Below are positions 43,337-55,835 of a stretch of DNA of 64,000 nucleotides, one piece after another; position 1 is the stretch's first letter, and each line of letters starts with the position of its first letter. The translations under genes and the position numbers were made by a program. Source of the DNA: Isoetes taiwanensis (lineage: Eukaryota > Streptophyta > Lycopodiopsida > Isoetales > Isoetaceae). Under the pieces are notes generated by a model. The model saw only the letters and a program-made list of their open reading frames with translations, searched no databases and was not told the DNA's origin. Location: contig JAJEKV010000225.1 of the NCBI GenBank assembly GCA_021234155.1, positions 622,001 through 686,000 of the forward strand, given 5' to 3'.

Positions 43337-44316
43337 CTACGCCCAACCATAGTCTATTGTTTTCAAAGGTTGGTAGCGTGTATGGTCATTAGGATTGGGT
43401 CTCCAATTCTTGCTCCAGCAATCCCTATACTGCATTGCATATGAGGTTCCCTTTCTGGCAACAGGTTCAAACCAAGAGACAAACACCTCTTCGTAATGTG
43501 GGAGATTAGGGTCCTCTATTGGGTCCTCTTCGGCAAAAGCCATCCATGTCGGGCAGTTATCATGTGGTCTGATTAGCAAGAGCATTCCCTTCTTGACATC
43601 TTGGTAGGGGTCGAATATTTCAACTGGGTTCTTGGGTCTACCCGAGAAAGGCCCAACGTAATGAGATGCTTCAATGTGCTCATCCACAAACACTCTTTCG
43701 GGTTCTTCCAATGCACTTTGCCCGGTTTGGGCCGAAATCCTGAATGACAAATCTCTACCGGCTGCACGTCACCAAGCACTCGCAACAAGGTGGACCAAGA
43801 GTCAATAACTTCATTCATATATGTGTTGGACCATGACTTATCGCCAAACTCTAGAAATAGCTGCCCAAAGGCATCATGTACTTTGCAATAGAAGCTCTTA
43901 ATGCACCTATATCTTTCAAGCTCCCATATGGCTGCGGGACCTTAGGTGACCCTCTCGGAATCATAGGTAAACCTTGGGCATCCTCCTTCCACATTCCGAT
44001 TCCCTTCGAGGAGCCACTCCCTATGCCCCCGCCTCATCTTGTAGAACATTAGTGGCCATCCATCCTTCATGCAAAACTTGAAGAGTAGAGGTTCCAAGTG
44101 ACCACATAAACGGTCCTTCTTATCGGGGATAAAACCTTTCACGAATTCCTTCCAATGGGGAACCTCTGTCACAAGGTAAGGTGAAGGAGCCTTTGAACTA
44201 CACCGCCCTGAAGAGTTGCATAAGCTCCGAATAGTCAATGCATCTGATCTTCTCATTAGAGTAGAGTAGTTTCCAAATAGGGCATCTATGTCATCGTGGG
44301 TGTGTCCAACCATCAT
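43337..44316 (-). pseudogene. DUF7869-type transposon protein, C-terminal part
   Basis: Minus strand from 44316: MMVGHTHDDIDALFGNYSTL, the VGHTH(E/D)DID block typical of the DUF7869 transposon-associated family, then VPHWKEFVKGFIPDKK and LEPLLFKFCMKDGWPLMFYK. After a frameshift or intron near 43900, 43750-43337 reads HIEASHYVGPFSGRPK, LIRPHDNCPTWMAFAEEDP, EEVFVSWFEPVARKG, YRDCWSKNWRPNPNDH: the usual C-terminal module of these proteins. The N-terminal half is absent or beyond recognition. Related to, but not the same lineage as, the gene at 51170-54290. Confidence 0.7.
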
Positions 44317-44804
44317 GAATCCCGGTGCACTTGATCAAATACACCTAACCAAACCAAGTATGACAAGTAAGAGAAAAGATATCTATTCTTATTCGACCTC
44401 GAAAGCAATTATCTAGTCGCAAGTAAAGCCTCCTAGGCAACTTGTTTGCTACCATGGGGCCTTTGATAGGAGGCATAAAATCATTTCTACCGCCATTCAT
44501 CATTTTTGTCCTAAGGTTATCTGTGTTTAAAATTGCCGCACCCCACCGCCGTGATCGATCAATCTCTCAAATGGCCCCAATTATCCTCAGATTTATTCTC
44601 CGGTGTCTTCAAGGTATGATTCAAGGATCCCACATGAAAATTAGAATCATCGGGCCAGAGGTCCAAAGGAGAAGTGGCCCAAGGCACCTATACCATGGCC
44701 GCGGCATGAGAGCACTGTAACACCGACCTTGATCGTTCACCCTCCATACGACTTTGCTAGCTTCTCTAGGCGAGGGACCATGGTCTTATTCTCGATCCAT
44801 CTTA

Positions 44805-45203
44805 TCATGTATAATGGTTAAAGCGTGCTCGGGGAGATCTATGCGACAAAGCTCTCCAGACCGATAAAGGCTCCCCGCATGAAATCTGGGCCGCCATATG
44901 CATTTTCTCTCTATTGCAAGTACCCTTCTTTCGCTTGGATCTCTGGGTCTTAGCAAGCTTTTCCTTTATGACAATGGTGTTACACTTGGAAAATGCTATC
45001 CTCTTAGCTATTGCTACCTCTGAATGATTCTCTTTCCAAGCGCATTTAAATGACGAAGGAGAAATATGCTTGCCCTCGCCATCATCTCTGAGAACGGAAA
45101 TATCTACTTCTTGGTGTATATCCTTCTTAGTCAAGACCTGAAGGTAGCCTCTTAACATTTTGTCTACTACCCTCGCCGTAATTTTCGAGCTTGTGTGTGG
45201 CAT
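44805..45203 (-). CDS. Unrecognised 132 aa frame, possibly element-derived
   Basis: Reads MPHTSSKITARVVDKMLRGY then LTKKDIHQEVDISVL and a basic RSKRKKGTCNREK segment. Same strand as, and upstream of, the DUF7869-type remnant. No domain seen; it may be the N-terminal region of the same gene or chance. Confidence 0.3.
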   Translation of the reverse strand: MPHTSSKITARVVDKMLRGYLQVLTKKDIHQEVDISVLRDDGEGKHISPSSFKCAWKENHSEVAIAKRIAFSKCNTIVIKEKLAKTQRSKRKKGTCNREKMHMAAQISCGEPLSVWRALSHRSPRARFNHYT

Positions 45204-45798
45204 CGTCTCTCGTTTTCATCTATGAACATGGATAGCACAAGATTGCCACCAAAGTATGAGACCTTGGCTTCTTTAGACCCAAGATTTATTTCCGCGGCTC
45301 AGCAATTGCGGGTCGTCATTGAAGAGCTTCTTCCACTTGTAAAAGTGGAAATGGGAATGCCATAGGCTTTATGCCATGCTTTCACGCAAAGATCTAGCAT
45401 GTTATATGGTTTGCGGACTACACCATTTTCAGAGCAAAGATCTAGCATGTTATATGCAAAAGTTGTGCGCTCCGAGGACTTCATGTTCCAGTAAAAGGTT
45501 CTCATGCAAGCTATCTCCTAGGATGTAAAATTTGCACAGCATCGTTTCATGCAGCACAGTGATGACCTGAAGTCTAGAATAGCCTCAGCACTAGTTTTTC
45601 TTTCACATTTAGTCTGTGCTGGGCGTGTTCTGGGTCTCCGATTGACCATGCTGTAAGGTCTCTTTTTGGTGATGCCAATTTCAGGTCTAATGGAGTAAGG
45701 TTCATTCTCCACATCCTTCTCCTTCACCGCAACCACAAGAGTAGAAATTGGAATGTTATCAACGAGCACGAGGGCTATGGGCCATCTCACAAGGTCAT
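45204..45798. other. Helitron H4 3' flank, no gene supported
   Basis: Contains a 40 bp-scale direct duplication of AAAGATCTAGCATGTTATATG (45389 and 45437). No protein recognised. Confidence 0.4.
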
Positions 45799-45800
45799 GC

Positions 45801-48686
45801 AGTTATGGTGCCCAGCGTTGCTGGGCACAATTTGATAACTTGTAAATTAACTTGTTGGAAGTATACTTCATGTTGTCTTCAATTTTGAGAGCATATGTTA
45901 TGGTGTCTTCAATATGCATCCCAGGAAAACTTGTTGGGAACATATTTTATGTTCTCTTCAATTTGTGTCCCAACTTATTTCTTGAACTTAAGCAAATGTT
46001 TTCCACCTAGCTATTTGCATGTCTTTTGATTCATCAGCAACATATACATAATAAATAATCAGCACTCAAATAATTGCATTTCTTGATACCACTGAAGGGC
46101 CTTTGGCCTTCTCCAAGTTTGGCATATGCCGTTACGATGGCAAACCCTATATGTTCATTGGGTTTATCAGCATTTAAAATATTGTCAAAGATCATTGAAA
46201 AATGTTATCAAAGATGAGCATTTAAAATATTGTCAAAGATGGTTGAAAAATGTTGTCAAATATGGTTGAAACAATTACTGTATGCTTGATGTATGCAGTA
46301 ACCATCTTTGACATTGTTTTTGCACAACATTCCATATAACGCTAGTTTTGTTAGCTGAAATTGGAGGTTTTCTAGTTTTTCAACATGTTTGAATATAATA
46401 TATATTCGTTTAACAATTCAAGACATCTTTGAAAATGATATAACATAAATACCGATTTTGTTAACAATTCAACATTATATCGTGTATATCCTTAAGGGAC
46501 TTGACAAATAATCCTTAAGGAAATTGACATTTTACAGTTGAAAAAGACATGAATTACAATTCTAAATTACAATTTTATGTTTACTCTTTGGAAAGACCTT
46601 CAATCTACTTATATTATAAAGTACATGTAATGTAGATCTAGACAAATACATATTTAATTTGGCACATCTTCTGTACCACATATCATTATATCAAGAACAT
46701 CTTGACATCATAGTTCAAACATATTGGTTCTTGCAAATGACTCATGGAGGAGCTGCACATCTGTATTTTGTTGCTACCTGTATTTTGTTGCTACCGTAGA
46801 AGGTAAACATCTATAAGTGGGATCGAAATACCATCTCAAACTTGCATGTTCGAATATTAGCTGAGCAGCATCCCTCATGATTCTTGACATGGATGGAATA
46901 GTCTTGTGCAGGTAGGACACAGGTAGTCAAATAGGATTTTTGTTGCACACAGGTCTCTTGAGTACTGCGCAAGGAAATAAAAAATGCACTCCCCCCAACT
47001 ATTGTAGCATTCCAAAAATCAATTCTTGCCAAATCCAAAGCAAATGCATAGATTCTTTATTGAACCCAACATATTGTTTATTGAATAAAAATAATCAGAA
47101 TTTTTATTTCGTAATATACCCTTGGTGGATGCTGTAGACATAGCTCGTTATCCTTAGCTTGACATGAATGATCTTTGTCCCAAAGCATGTCACCTGCCAT
47201 GACGTTCTGATGGAAGACTAAACATGCTTCCAATGAGCCATAATTGTGCCATTACATCAAAGAAGAAAAGAAAACCATGAAGGCAGTAGTTGTAGCAATT
47301 ACCTGATTTATTGATCAAAAAATCTTATACATTTTCAAGTTCCCACCTCTCAATACTTACCCAAGGGTGCATTCCAATTTCCAAAACTGTAGGGTTAACA
47401 GTCATGTCAATCCAATACTCCAGCAAACAATGAGAATTTGTTTTCTTCCCAAAATCAAGAATGCAGAATATTTTGAATGTGTTCTTCTTGCACAGTTCTG
47501 CAAACATATATGCCCATTCAACACATAATAAGAAATGCAATGGGGACCTGAAATGCAGTCAAGACCCAATATCCAACTCCACATGGTTCTAGATTCAGCA
47601 CGCTCTGATTTAAGAAACAGACAACTTAATGTTAGTTTCTTTATTATCTTAACAATTTATTATCTTAACAAACACTTTCGTTTTAAATCCTATGGTATCC
47701 TATGAAGATCAAATCAAATTCATAGATTAACATATGTCTTAAACCAACAAAGAATTTTAGATTTACCTTGTTATTCTATCCCTTCAATACCTGAACCGTA
47801 AAAAAAAGCAAGCCAAACCAACAAAAAGACCGAGAGTTTGCACCAAGCAGCCCTGAAACAATACCCCTTGTTTTCCTGAATGGTGCTGTCCTTGTTTGAA
47901 CATCTCTCGTTCTGCAACTTTGTGTACTCCACAGAATCAATGTTCAACTCATGTGCCAAAAAAAAAGGGGACTCGCTCTTCTACAATTTCAATCTGGTCC
48001 TGCAAGTCCTCATTGTTACATAAAACATTACGATGTTCAAAAGCAGGGATCACAGCCAAACCATAGACCCTCCTTCCTATGGATAACGCCAGCAAACCAC
48101 AGCCGAACCATAAACGCTGTTTCCTATGGATAATGCCATGAAACCGTTCAAATCTTGGACCCAACTCCTTAAAGCATGAAATGAGCTATCCAACTGCTTA
48201 TGTTTTCCATAGCTGATTGCAAATCCTTGCCCTAGCTCGCATAGTCTGCTGCCTTTTGCTCTGATGACAGTCTAATTGACCCCGAGATTCCATATGCTGT
48301 CCCGGATTTTCCACTGCCCTGTATATTCGTTGAACCTAGTAGAACCCAGCTGCCCCAGTTCTGCACAACATCACAACTGACGCACCCAATCCATATCCAT
48401 AAATCAAAAGCAAAACAAAGCTTTCGAACTGTTGTTTACTGTGGCAGGCCCTTCAGATGGTTGGTCGCCGCTTTTTGTAAGAGCTATCGACCACCGTAGC
48501 CCTAAACTCAACAACATCAAATCTCAACCATAGAATTAGTGATCAAATCTCAGTCGTTGGATTTAGGGCGTGGTCCATTACTTGCACTAAAACATTCAAA
48601 TCTCAACCATAGAATTAGTGATCAAATCTCAGCCGTTGGATTTAGGGCGTGGTCCATTACTTGCACTAAAACATTATAATAGAGGA
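45801..48686 (-). mobile_element. Helitron H4 (minus orientation)
   Basis: On the minus strand it starts TCCTCTATTATAATG at 48686 after A, continues GGACCACGCCCTAAATCC as in Helitron H5, and ends with the hairpin GCCCAGC-AAC-GCTGGGC (45826-45810) followed by ACCATAACTGC, a mutated ACCATTACTAG. The length is about 2.9 kb. The interior (46800-48160) has several minus-strand exon-like frames (DFWNATIVGGSAFFISLRST; EWAYMFAELCKKNTFKIF) that look like captured gene pieces, but I cannot identify them. Confidence 0.8.
48517..48675. repeat. 79 bp tandem duplication at Helitron H4 5' end
   Basis: AATCTCAACCATAGAATTAG...GGATTTAGGGCGTGG...CTTGCACTAAAACATT occurs twice; CTTGCACTAA starts at 48581 and 48660. 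The second copy runs into the 5' terminus. Confidence 0.85.
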
Positions 48687-49065
48687 TCATAGAGAGGCTC
48701 TGAATGGAAACCAGATGGGAGAAAAGGTCTATGAATTTGGAAAATTGCTGGTTGATGCAGAGCAGGACCGCACAGATGGCGTTCGTTCGGCATTGAGGAA
48801 AAAAAAAACATGGGATGCATTGTCTGAATTGTTCCCATACATTCAGAGAATGGACCTCACAAGAGAAGATGCAGAAATGTTCGTGCAAGCGAATATGTAG
48901 CACAATAACAGGGGGTTACTTTTAGATTTTTATACGCTTTTTCACATGGTTTTTCTATGATTTCGTTGTTGTATTCGTTGAGGTGTACTAAATAGTATTT
49001 CTAGAGTGCACCATTTATGGGCCGTTGATTTTCGTTGGTGGGAACAATCCGAGGGTTGTTGTCTT
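48687..49065. other. Helitron H4 5' flank, no gene supported
   Basis: A 62-codon plus-strand frame (YEFGKLLVDAEQDRTDGV) is open at 48715-48900, without recognised domain. It could be host or element coding sequence interrupted by the Helitron. Confidence 0.3.
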
Positions 49066-49069
49066 TCTC

Positions 49070-49240
49070 TGCATGTGTTTGTGCATGAACACTGCGCATG
49101 TGTATGCATGTGCATGTGCACATGCATGTGCATGTGTGTGCATGTGCATGTGTATTGTGCATGTGCAAGTGCAAGAGCAAGTGCAAGTACATGTGCATGT
49201 GTGCATGTATGTGCATGTGTGCATATGCATGTGTACTTGC
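49070..49240. repeat. (CATGTG)n microsatellite
   Basis: Imperfect CATGTGCATGTG/CAAGTG iterations. The His/Met/Cys/Thr-rich frames on both strands are artefacts of the repeat. Confidence 0.9.
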
Positions 49241-49939
49241 CCTCTTGGATTCTTATTGCCGGAGTGGATTTTACTACCACGAGATGGATTTTTTGCTCAC
49301 ACTTACAAAGGTATTTGTTTTTTAATGTTTCTTCAGTTAGCATAATGTTTTTTTTGGTTTCCTGATTCTACAATGTAGTGCGCGAAAACCCCTTTTGTTT
49401 CCTTCCTAAGATTTGTCCGCAGATTCAAGTTTAGGCCCTCTGTTTTGCTTCCAACTCTTGGATATTCCCCGCTGCCGGATTGTTCATAGTAGCCAGCCTT
49501 TAGCTTCAATCAACAAATGGATTCTTATGCACACAACAAAGGATTATTCTACGCCTTTTCTATGTCACGAGATCAGTCCAAACAAAGGGCCACAAGAATG
49601 CATTTATATTGTAGGTTTGGAACTTTAATCAAACCGTAAGGTGAATCATGCATTACCTTTAAGCTAGAGATGGAGCATCCAAAATCATATGGATTGATAA
49701 ACAATGGTGTCATTGTGAAAGAGAAATAGTTGTAGCGAAGTAACAATATGTAGCATAATAAAGGGGGGTTTTCTTTGTGTTGCAAACTTTATGATTTTTA
49801 GAATAAGGGATCAATGCTTCTATCTTTATGGTAAATTTTACTTATGTTCTATTTGTTTTATTGTGATCAAATTCAAAAGCTGTGTGATGAAAGCCTCAAA
49901 TGAATTCTAGTTTTTTCGGTTTGAATTCTAAAGTTTTTG

Positions 49940-50190
49940 TCACACCTGGGGGGCCCTTTGGGGCCAAAAAATTTTTTTGCAACACAAACCATTAACATCC
50001 AACATATAAAAATTAAATCCCCCAACACATAACAACCAACACATAACAACCAACACATAACAACCATTGACATTAACAATCAACACATAACTACCATTGA
50101 CATTAATTAAGGGTCCAACACATTTAAATTAAAATCCCCCTTAAACCCCCTTTGGTTTGGGTGCATATTCACACGGGGGGTGACGTAGGG
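49940..50190 (-). mobile_element. MITE-like repeat, fuller copy of 7729-7890
   Basis: Ends are GTCACACCTGGGGGGCCC and, on the other side, CACGGGGGGTGAC, forming imperfect inverted repeats. The interior has five CCAACACATAACAA iterations and the AAATCCCCCTTAAACCCCC block shared with 7740-7790. About 250 bp, no genes; target duplication not clear. Confidence 0.65.
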
Positions 50191-51160
50191 GGATTTTAAA
50201 TGTGAATAACAAATTTATTAAAGCTTTCATATATGCATGGGGAGAGTGTGAAGTCACGCACTACTTGCACATCTTTTGGGCTCATGCACCTTGGTTTTTT
50301 AGGAAGTATGGAAGCCTAGCAGTGTGGAGTGCACAAGGCATGGAGAAGTCGCATAAACAAGCTAAAATAGCCTTTAACAAGGTGACGGATCAAACACACT
50401 AATGACCTGCAATTGCACTAATAAAAAGCATCTTTTGTAGATTCCCTAAGATTCCCTTAAATTCGACCACTTTTGGGGGGTCACTTAAAAAAATAGACTA
50501 CAAATTTAGTTAACAGGTGCTCTTGTTGGCGTCTAATTATTAAAAAATGCTGTTCTTTTTACTTTCCGTGCACCATTTTTGGGTGTCCTAAAAACAAAAA
50601 AAAAACTTGGGGAAGTTAGCACGGACAAGAAATCAACAAAAAAAAAAGTTGGAATCTTAGCTAGTACAACTTTTAAAAAGCTAGCAAAAAAGGAAAAATA
50701 CAGTTTTCGTTAGTAGTCCTAGAAAAACACAGGAGACAAGGTGCTATCTTGCGCCAAGATAGACGGCCCCATTAGAAATTTTTGGTATACCAAAAAAATA
50801 ATACAAATCACTCGAAAAAAAGTCAGATGAGCTTGAATCTCTTTCACTTAAGATCTAAAAAGCTTGCAAAGAAGGCACAATACAGGTTCATTCACCAAGC
50901 CTAGAACAAACTTTAAGATAAAATGTCTATGCGCGCATAGACAGTCCAAGACAAAAAAAATTATTTCAGCAAATGAAAATAAAAAAAAGTACTCCAAAAG
51001 GTCTTTTTGTTTAATATTCAACATCATTACAAAGTTTACACAAGCTTTGCACGCAAAGCAAGAGTGTATCACAACAAATACTAAAAGTCTTGCTTGCTTT
51101 TCAAACAACTTACGTACAAAAATATTAAAGCCTCTGCGTGCATAGCAGGCAATGTAACTA
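50191..51160. other. No gene supported; 3' flank of the DUF7869-type gene
   Basis: AT-rich. It holds the palindrome TCTATGCGCGCATAGA near 50930 and a related GCGTGCATAGC near 51137, motifs that recur at 52960-53105. Possibly subterminal sequence of the element. Confidence 0.4.
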
Positions 51161-51169
51161 CAAATTTAC

Positions 51170-54100
51170 ACCTTTACAATAGCAGCTTCTTGCCGTGGTT
51201 AGCGCTACGCCAATCGGCGAGAGTGGCTTCATCAAGAACGTCGTCATACTCATCGATTCCTTCTTCATCTCCACTACTAGGACCCTCTGTTGGTTCGCCT
51301 GAAGAATTGGACGAAGTAGGCTCCTCAGTTTCTTCAGTGTCGTCCGAGCTGTCCTCGATTTGTTCCTTCAACAATGTAACTGTTGTGCTGCGAAGTTTAT
51401 TATCAACCCTCAAAGTAAAGTCGTAGGCAATGACAATTTGTTTCATTCAAGTCGACATCATCCACGTGATTCTTGTTCATTGTTTTCCTTCCCTTCCCCG
51501 ACAGAACGACTTGAGGATTATATCTACCAAGATATGGATCAGAGCCTTAGTGGCATACCGGTGAACCTTTACAACCGGAAGGAAGGTTATCTTTGTAGGT
51601 AATATCTTTGACCCTTGCAATCCGTAAAGGACGCTCCTCATCGTCATTATCGTTGAAGGGACCGCTATTAACATGTCCTTTTGTAAGTCCGCAAGCTTTT
51701 CCGAGTTTGACCGACTTTCTTTTTTTGCTTTTCGCCCCTAAATACATTTGACATCGGGTTCTTTGTTGTTCACTGAAGGGGAGTGCAGTCCCAAATTTGC
51801 ACTTTCCTCCTCGAATTTGAACAGTTGTGACGACCGACTACAAGGCCATCTAAAGGGAACCTCTAAGACATGTGCTCTTCAAGATCTTTGTTAAATCTGT
51901 CATGACCTCAAACCAGTCTTCCCACCGGCGTTTGTCACGCCATCAAGTACCTAAATCCCAACCGTATGTTTTTCTCCATGTTGGCCAATGAGACAAAGGG
52001 ATCCTTGGCTGGATTCTTTTGGTGTAGTCAATGGAACTTTTTAGGGCTGCCGCAAAGCTCTTTTCATTTACAGAACGCGTCTGGGATAAACTTAAGGTAC
52101 TCAATCCCCGTTCAAAGTGCAGCCGGGACTTGGAGGTTACAAAGTATTTACCTTGAAGACAAGCTTTCCCGTTGTGAATTTTGAATTTGACATGATGCTG
52201 AAATGTCAAATTATTTAGCGGGTGGATGGCAGGACCTGAAGTAGACTGTTTTTGAAAAACAAATTCACGGAAATCGATAGTCTCGGCTAAGACCTCGATA
52301 ACCGGTTCTGGATTGTAAGATTGTTCAATCACTTCCAACAAGGAGTCAAGATGTAAAGCTTTTTTTCTCATGAGTCTCACCAAAAAAGTTTAATCGAACA
52401 TCCGGGTCGATCCGGTCATGTGTGTGACCCACTAGAAGAAAGCCCACTTTAACCTTCCTAAATATGCCAAGCTCTACCAAAGATAGCAAAGTAAGCAAAG
52501 AATACCCGGTTTTGTTTCTCTCGGTGGTATTGTCCAAATTGTACATAAAGCACCGGAGGTAGCTTTTCTTTTGCCATCAATATCTTGTTAAGAATTGTCA
52601 CAGTAAGGTTAGGATCACCATGAATGTTTGGGTAAGTCAAGTAAACTCTGCAGTCCACCACACCATTAAAAATCAGGGCGCCAACTAAATGCAACCTCAA
52701 AAAATCCGCTTAGGTAACTCTTTAGGAACATTCACAAAGTGAGGCAGTTTGTCTTTTTCTCGTCCATGCCATCAATCACAATGCACATATATCGTGAATG
52801 GCTTCTCCAGTGATTTTTTTTGATGCTTCGCAAGTTTCCTTCTCTCTAAAGCCCGAGCCTCTCTCAGCTCTTTTGAGTCCGCTAAATTTGATCCGAACAA
52901 AATGAGAAGCTTTGTCAGTTTTACTTAAACAGACTGCCAAAACTGTGTCCTATGCTTATGCGCCCATAGACACGACACTTTGCTCGAGTGGACATGAAGA
53001 TCAACTGGTGCAAACCTTGTTTCTTTGCCCATGCACGCATAGACAAAAAACACTCTTCCCTCTGCGCGCATAGGCAAGATTGATTTTTGACTAAGCGCGC
53101 ATGATCAGTGAAAACATTGATTGTGCACGTGTAGGTAAACATGAACGTATGCAGGAACCTTAGTCAGAGATCTCTTCTCCTTCAAAAGAGAACAGGTTGC
53201 GCAGACGGAAAACCTGTGTCTCTTCGGAATCCTAACGAGGTTAAATTCCTGCTTCCACAACCGAAGGAAGTAGGAGTAAGAAATGAACTTCTGTCCCGAA
53301 GCAAGAGATCTTTGTACAAGGAATAGACCTCTTTCTTGCAAAAGCTATCCATTAGATGATAAACTGGACTGTTTGGCAACCTTTCGCAATTACTGTCAAA
53401 GAAATCCACAAGCCAAACCTTCGCTTCTAAATAGTACATGCCAACTGTTTTTTTTGGGTGACAATAGTCATCAATACGTGGATTCAAATCCAAGCGTTTC
53501 TGCACTCTAGCCATTCGCCGGCTACCTAAGGCATGTATGCTTTTGAAAGCTAGTTGACAAACAATTTTCCTCATCATGTAGTAAGAAAAGTTGTCTGCGT
53601 CTTCTGGCCTGACGTTAATAGCCAGGTAAGCTTCCTGGTCACCCCTGGTCATTGACAGAAAGCTATGCCTTGCGTTCCTTATGGCAGAAAATGTGAAGGA
53701 CTGCAAACATTTTTTTTCGACAAAGCAGTTAGCCTCCTTAAAGGCCTCGTGTATTTCAAGCCCATGAGCTTGTTCCAGAACTTGTCGCATTTTTTTTTTT
53801 TTGAAGGATCCCTTTTAAATCTCTTCGCGCTGCTGTAGGGATTCTTAAAAGCTAGATCTTGCAAAGGAGGGCTCTCTTGTGGTACTCTGCTTGTTATGAC
53901 AGCTGGTGGTGTCTGAACCTCGACGTCACTTAATTCCGGTTGAGCTGCAGTGGAGAATGACTGTGGAAATAGTGTCCTTGATTTTCTTCTCAACGTGGAG
54001 ATATCTTCCTCTTCAACCCTCTCTGCCAGAGAAGGTCCCTTACTTCGTTGTGGAATCTGCCTAGCGTAACGCGAAATATCCTCCAGTGTTTGTTCGAGCT

Positions 54101-54290
54101 CCTTAAAAGGAGAAGGTGTATCAAAAAGAGAAGGACCTCCCATTTTCAGTGCCTGCGATGAAGGAGATGGAGAATATTTGCCTTGGTGAAAAGTTACAGG
54201 CGAAGGAGTTCTAAATTTACACGAGCGACGTATTAATCTGTCCAAACGAGGAAGATGGAATTTAGAATGTGGACTGGCAAGTATATGCAT
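51170..54290 (-). pseudogene. DUF7869-type transposon protein, near full length, frameshifted
   Basis: Minus strand in order: 54290-53679 N-terminal Ser/Pro-rich region; 53790-53182 FSAIRNARHSFLSMTRGDQE, GMYYLEAKVWLVDFFDSNCE; 53300-53105 SYSYFLRLWKQEF and IPKRHRFSVCATCSLLKEKR; 52700-52458 DCRVYLTYPNIHGDPN, LPPVLYVQFGQYHREKQNR; 52520-52400 LLSLVELGIFRKVKVGFLLV then GHTHDRID; 52383-51943 C-terminal module ending WPTWRKTYGWDL; 51446-51174 an acidic tail. The order SYSYF..W...F..V.IPK..RF..C / VGHTH-x-x-ID is the DUF7869 family layout. The first two pieces are out of frame across a 13-base A run at about 53790. About 900 codons if intact. Confidence 0.75.
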
Positions 54291-54319
54291 ATGTCAATGA
54301 GCCATCCAAAAAAAGTACA

Positions 54320-55581
54320 TCCAGAAGGCTTAGATTAGTTGATCAGAATGACAAAGCATCTGTTTTGTTAAAGAACATGAAAAATCAGCTTGCTAAGTTT
54401 ACAGATCATAACTTTACAGCACACTGGCAGAGCAAACAGTTTAAAAGATGTGTTGAGAAACTCCCGGATAATAGTGTGTTGTCTGTTGTTGACTTTGCAG
54501 AGAACTACACATTGAAACCGAGGGGACGAAGTGCAATCCGAGCATTGGAATCGATCAAATTAGTATTTTGGTCCATATTTCAATGATGAAAATAGAAGGT
54601 AAGCTTAAAAAAACAGTGCATTTCTTCTATGTTTCAGATGACAGGAAGCATGACACTCATTTTGTGCAACATGGTTTTAAATTACATTTGGGGTGGCTTA
54701 AGAATAATGGAGGTGGACACATAAACCTTCATTCTATGTGGTCGGATGGTTTCGCATCTCAATTCAAATCAAGACGGGCATGGTATGGAATCAGAGATAC
54801 CATGTTGAAAATAAAATTCGAAAGTGATATGGAATTTCTTTGGATCCGCCATGGGAAAGGCACACGGATGGCGAGGCTGGTATAGCAAAGTTGTGGCTTG
54901 AGAGGCGGCAGAGAAAACAAAATGGCATGCCGCTGATAGGTGCGTAAACGGCTTGTGCAGTTTTAAGGGCCAAGGAATCGGATTGTGAAAGGGTGTTTTG
55001 GGAGGTTGGAAAAACAGATGTGAACAGCAAGCAAGCATTCAATTGCAAGACTTTACCTGCTACTCAGCCAGATACATTTCGTCTATAAACCCAGCCAGAT
55101 CCAACAAAGTTGCTATCTGAGACCACTCGTGCTTTTGTGATGCTTGCATGAACTTCAATTGGTTGAATTGTGAGAACATTAAACATTGTGGAGAATGGTC
55201 TCTAAAAAGTTTGGAGCCCACAGATCATATTGCCTCTCGTGTTGAAGCTGAAAATGATGTGGATGTTTTGTATGCAGAGGACGAGGCTGGTTTAGATGAC
55301 ATTGTAGTCAATTTTCGGATGTATTTGTGTCTTTTGCAGCACCGCACAATGTGGAAGGTGTTTCATACTATGTTCTCATGTGCACCGGGGAAAAGCATGC
55401 ATTGGAAGAAGATTCAATTGATGACTATGGAAATGAATACTCTGCTGGTACTAGTGTCATTGAAGGACAATATTATGAACTAATCCCGTGCCGCCACAAT
55501 AAGTATAAACCGCTTCCTACTAAGAATGTTTTGGTACTGCGTAGAATCGTGATTGGGGTTGAATCCCATTCAAGAAAGTAA
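54320..55581 (+). pseudogene. Transposase-like protein, C-terminal half (DFAENY/SDG-SQFK family)
   Basis: Reads SVVDFAENYTLKPRG, FFYVSDDRKHDTHFVQHGFK, MWSDGFASQFKSRRAWYGIR, FLWIRHGKGT. In such elements the DFAENY Asp, the SDG Asp and a later acidic residue are plausible DDE-type catalytic sites. From 55200 acidic frames (VEAENDVDVLYAEDEAGLD) lead to VEGVSYYVLMCTGEKHALEE and VIEGQYYELIPCRHNKY, a usual C-terminal module. Frameshifts near 54575, 54900 and 55330. It is head to head with the DUF7869-type gene. The N-terminal half of this family may be what is seen at 6043-6709. Confidence 0.65.
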
Positions 55582-55764
55582 AACACAAATTTGAAGGGGC
55601 AAGCACAAAGCATTTCACTTGCCGGATGAAGTCCATGAGACATTGTTATCACAACTTCAAAGAATTGTAGATGACATGGACTAAGTCGATCTGTAGTACT
55701 TTCGAAATATTGTAATACTTTGTTCATATAAAAGATAAGAACTGAAGAACCGGACTACTTGTAT

Positions 55765-55835
55765 GCATTATGTACATCAATGTACATAAGATGTACAACT
55801 AATGTACATCTTATGTACATCCGTTCTACATTCCA
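55765..55835. repeat. ATGTACAT cluster
   Basis: Six TGTACA-centred motifs within 70 bp (ATTATGTACATC, AATGTACATAAG, GATGTACAACT, ATGTACATC twice). It follows the stop of the 54320-55581 gene, as a subterminal repeat block would. Confidence 0.75.

Noticed and set aside
48942-49365. His/Cys/Met/Thr-rich frames on both strands
   Set aside because: Generated by the CATGTG microsatellite.
49873-50079. Short minus-strand frame with repeated Val/Cys/Leu residues
   Set aside because: It crosses the CCAACACATAACAA iterations of a MITE.
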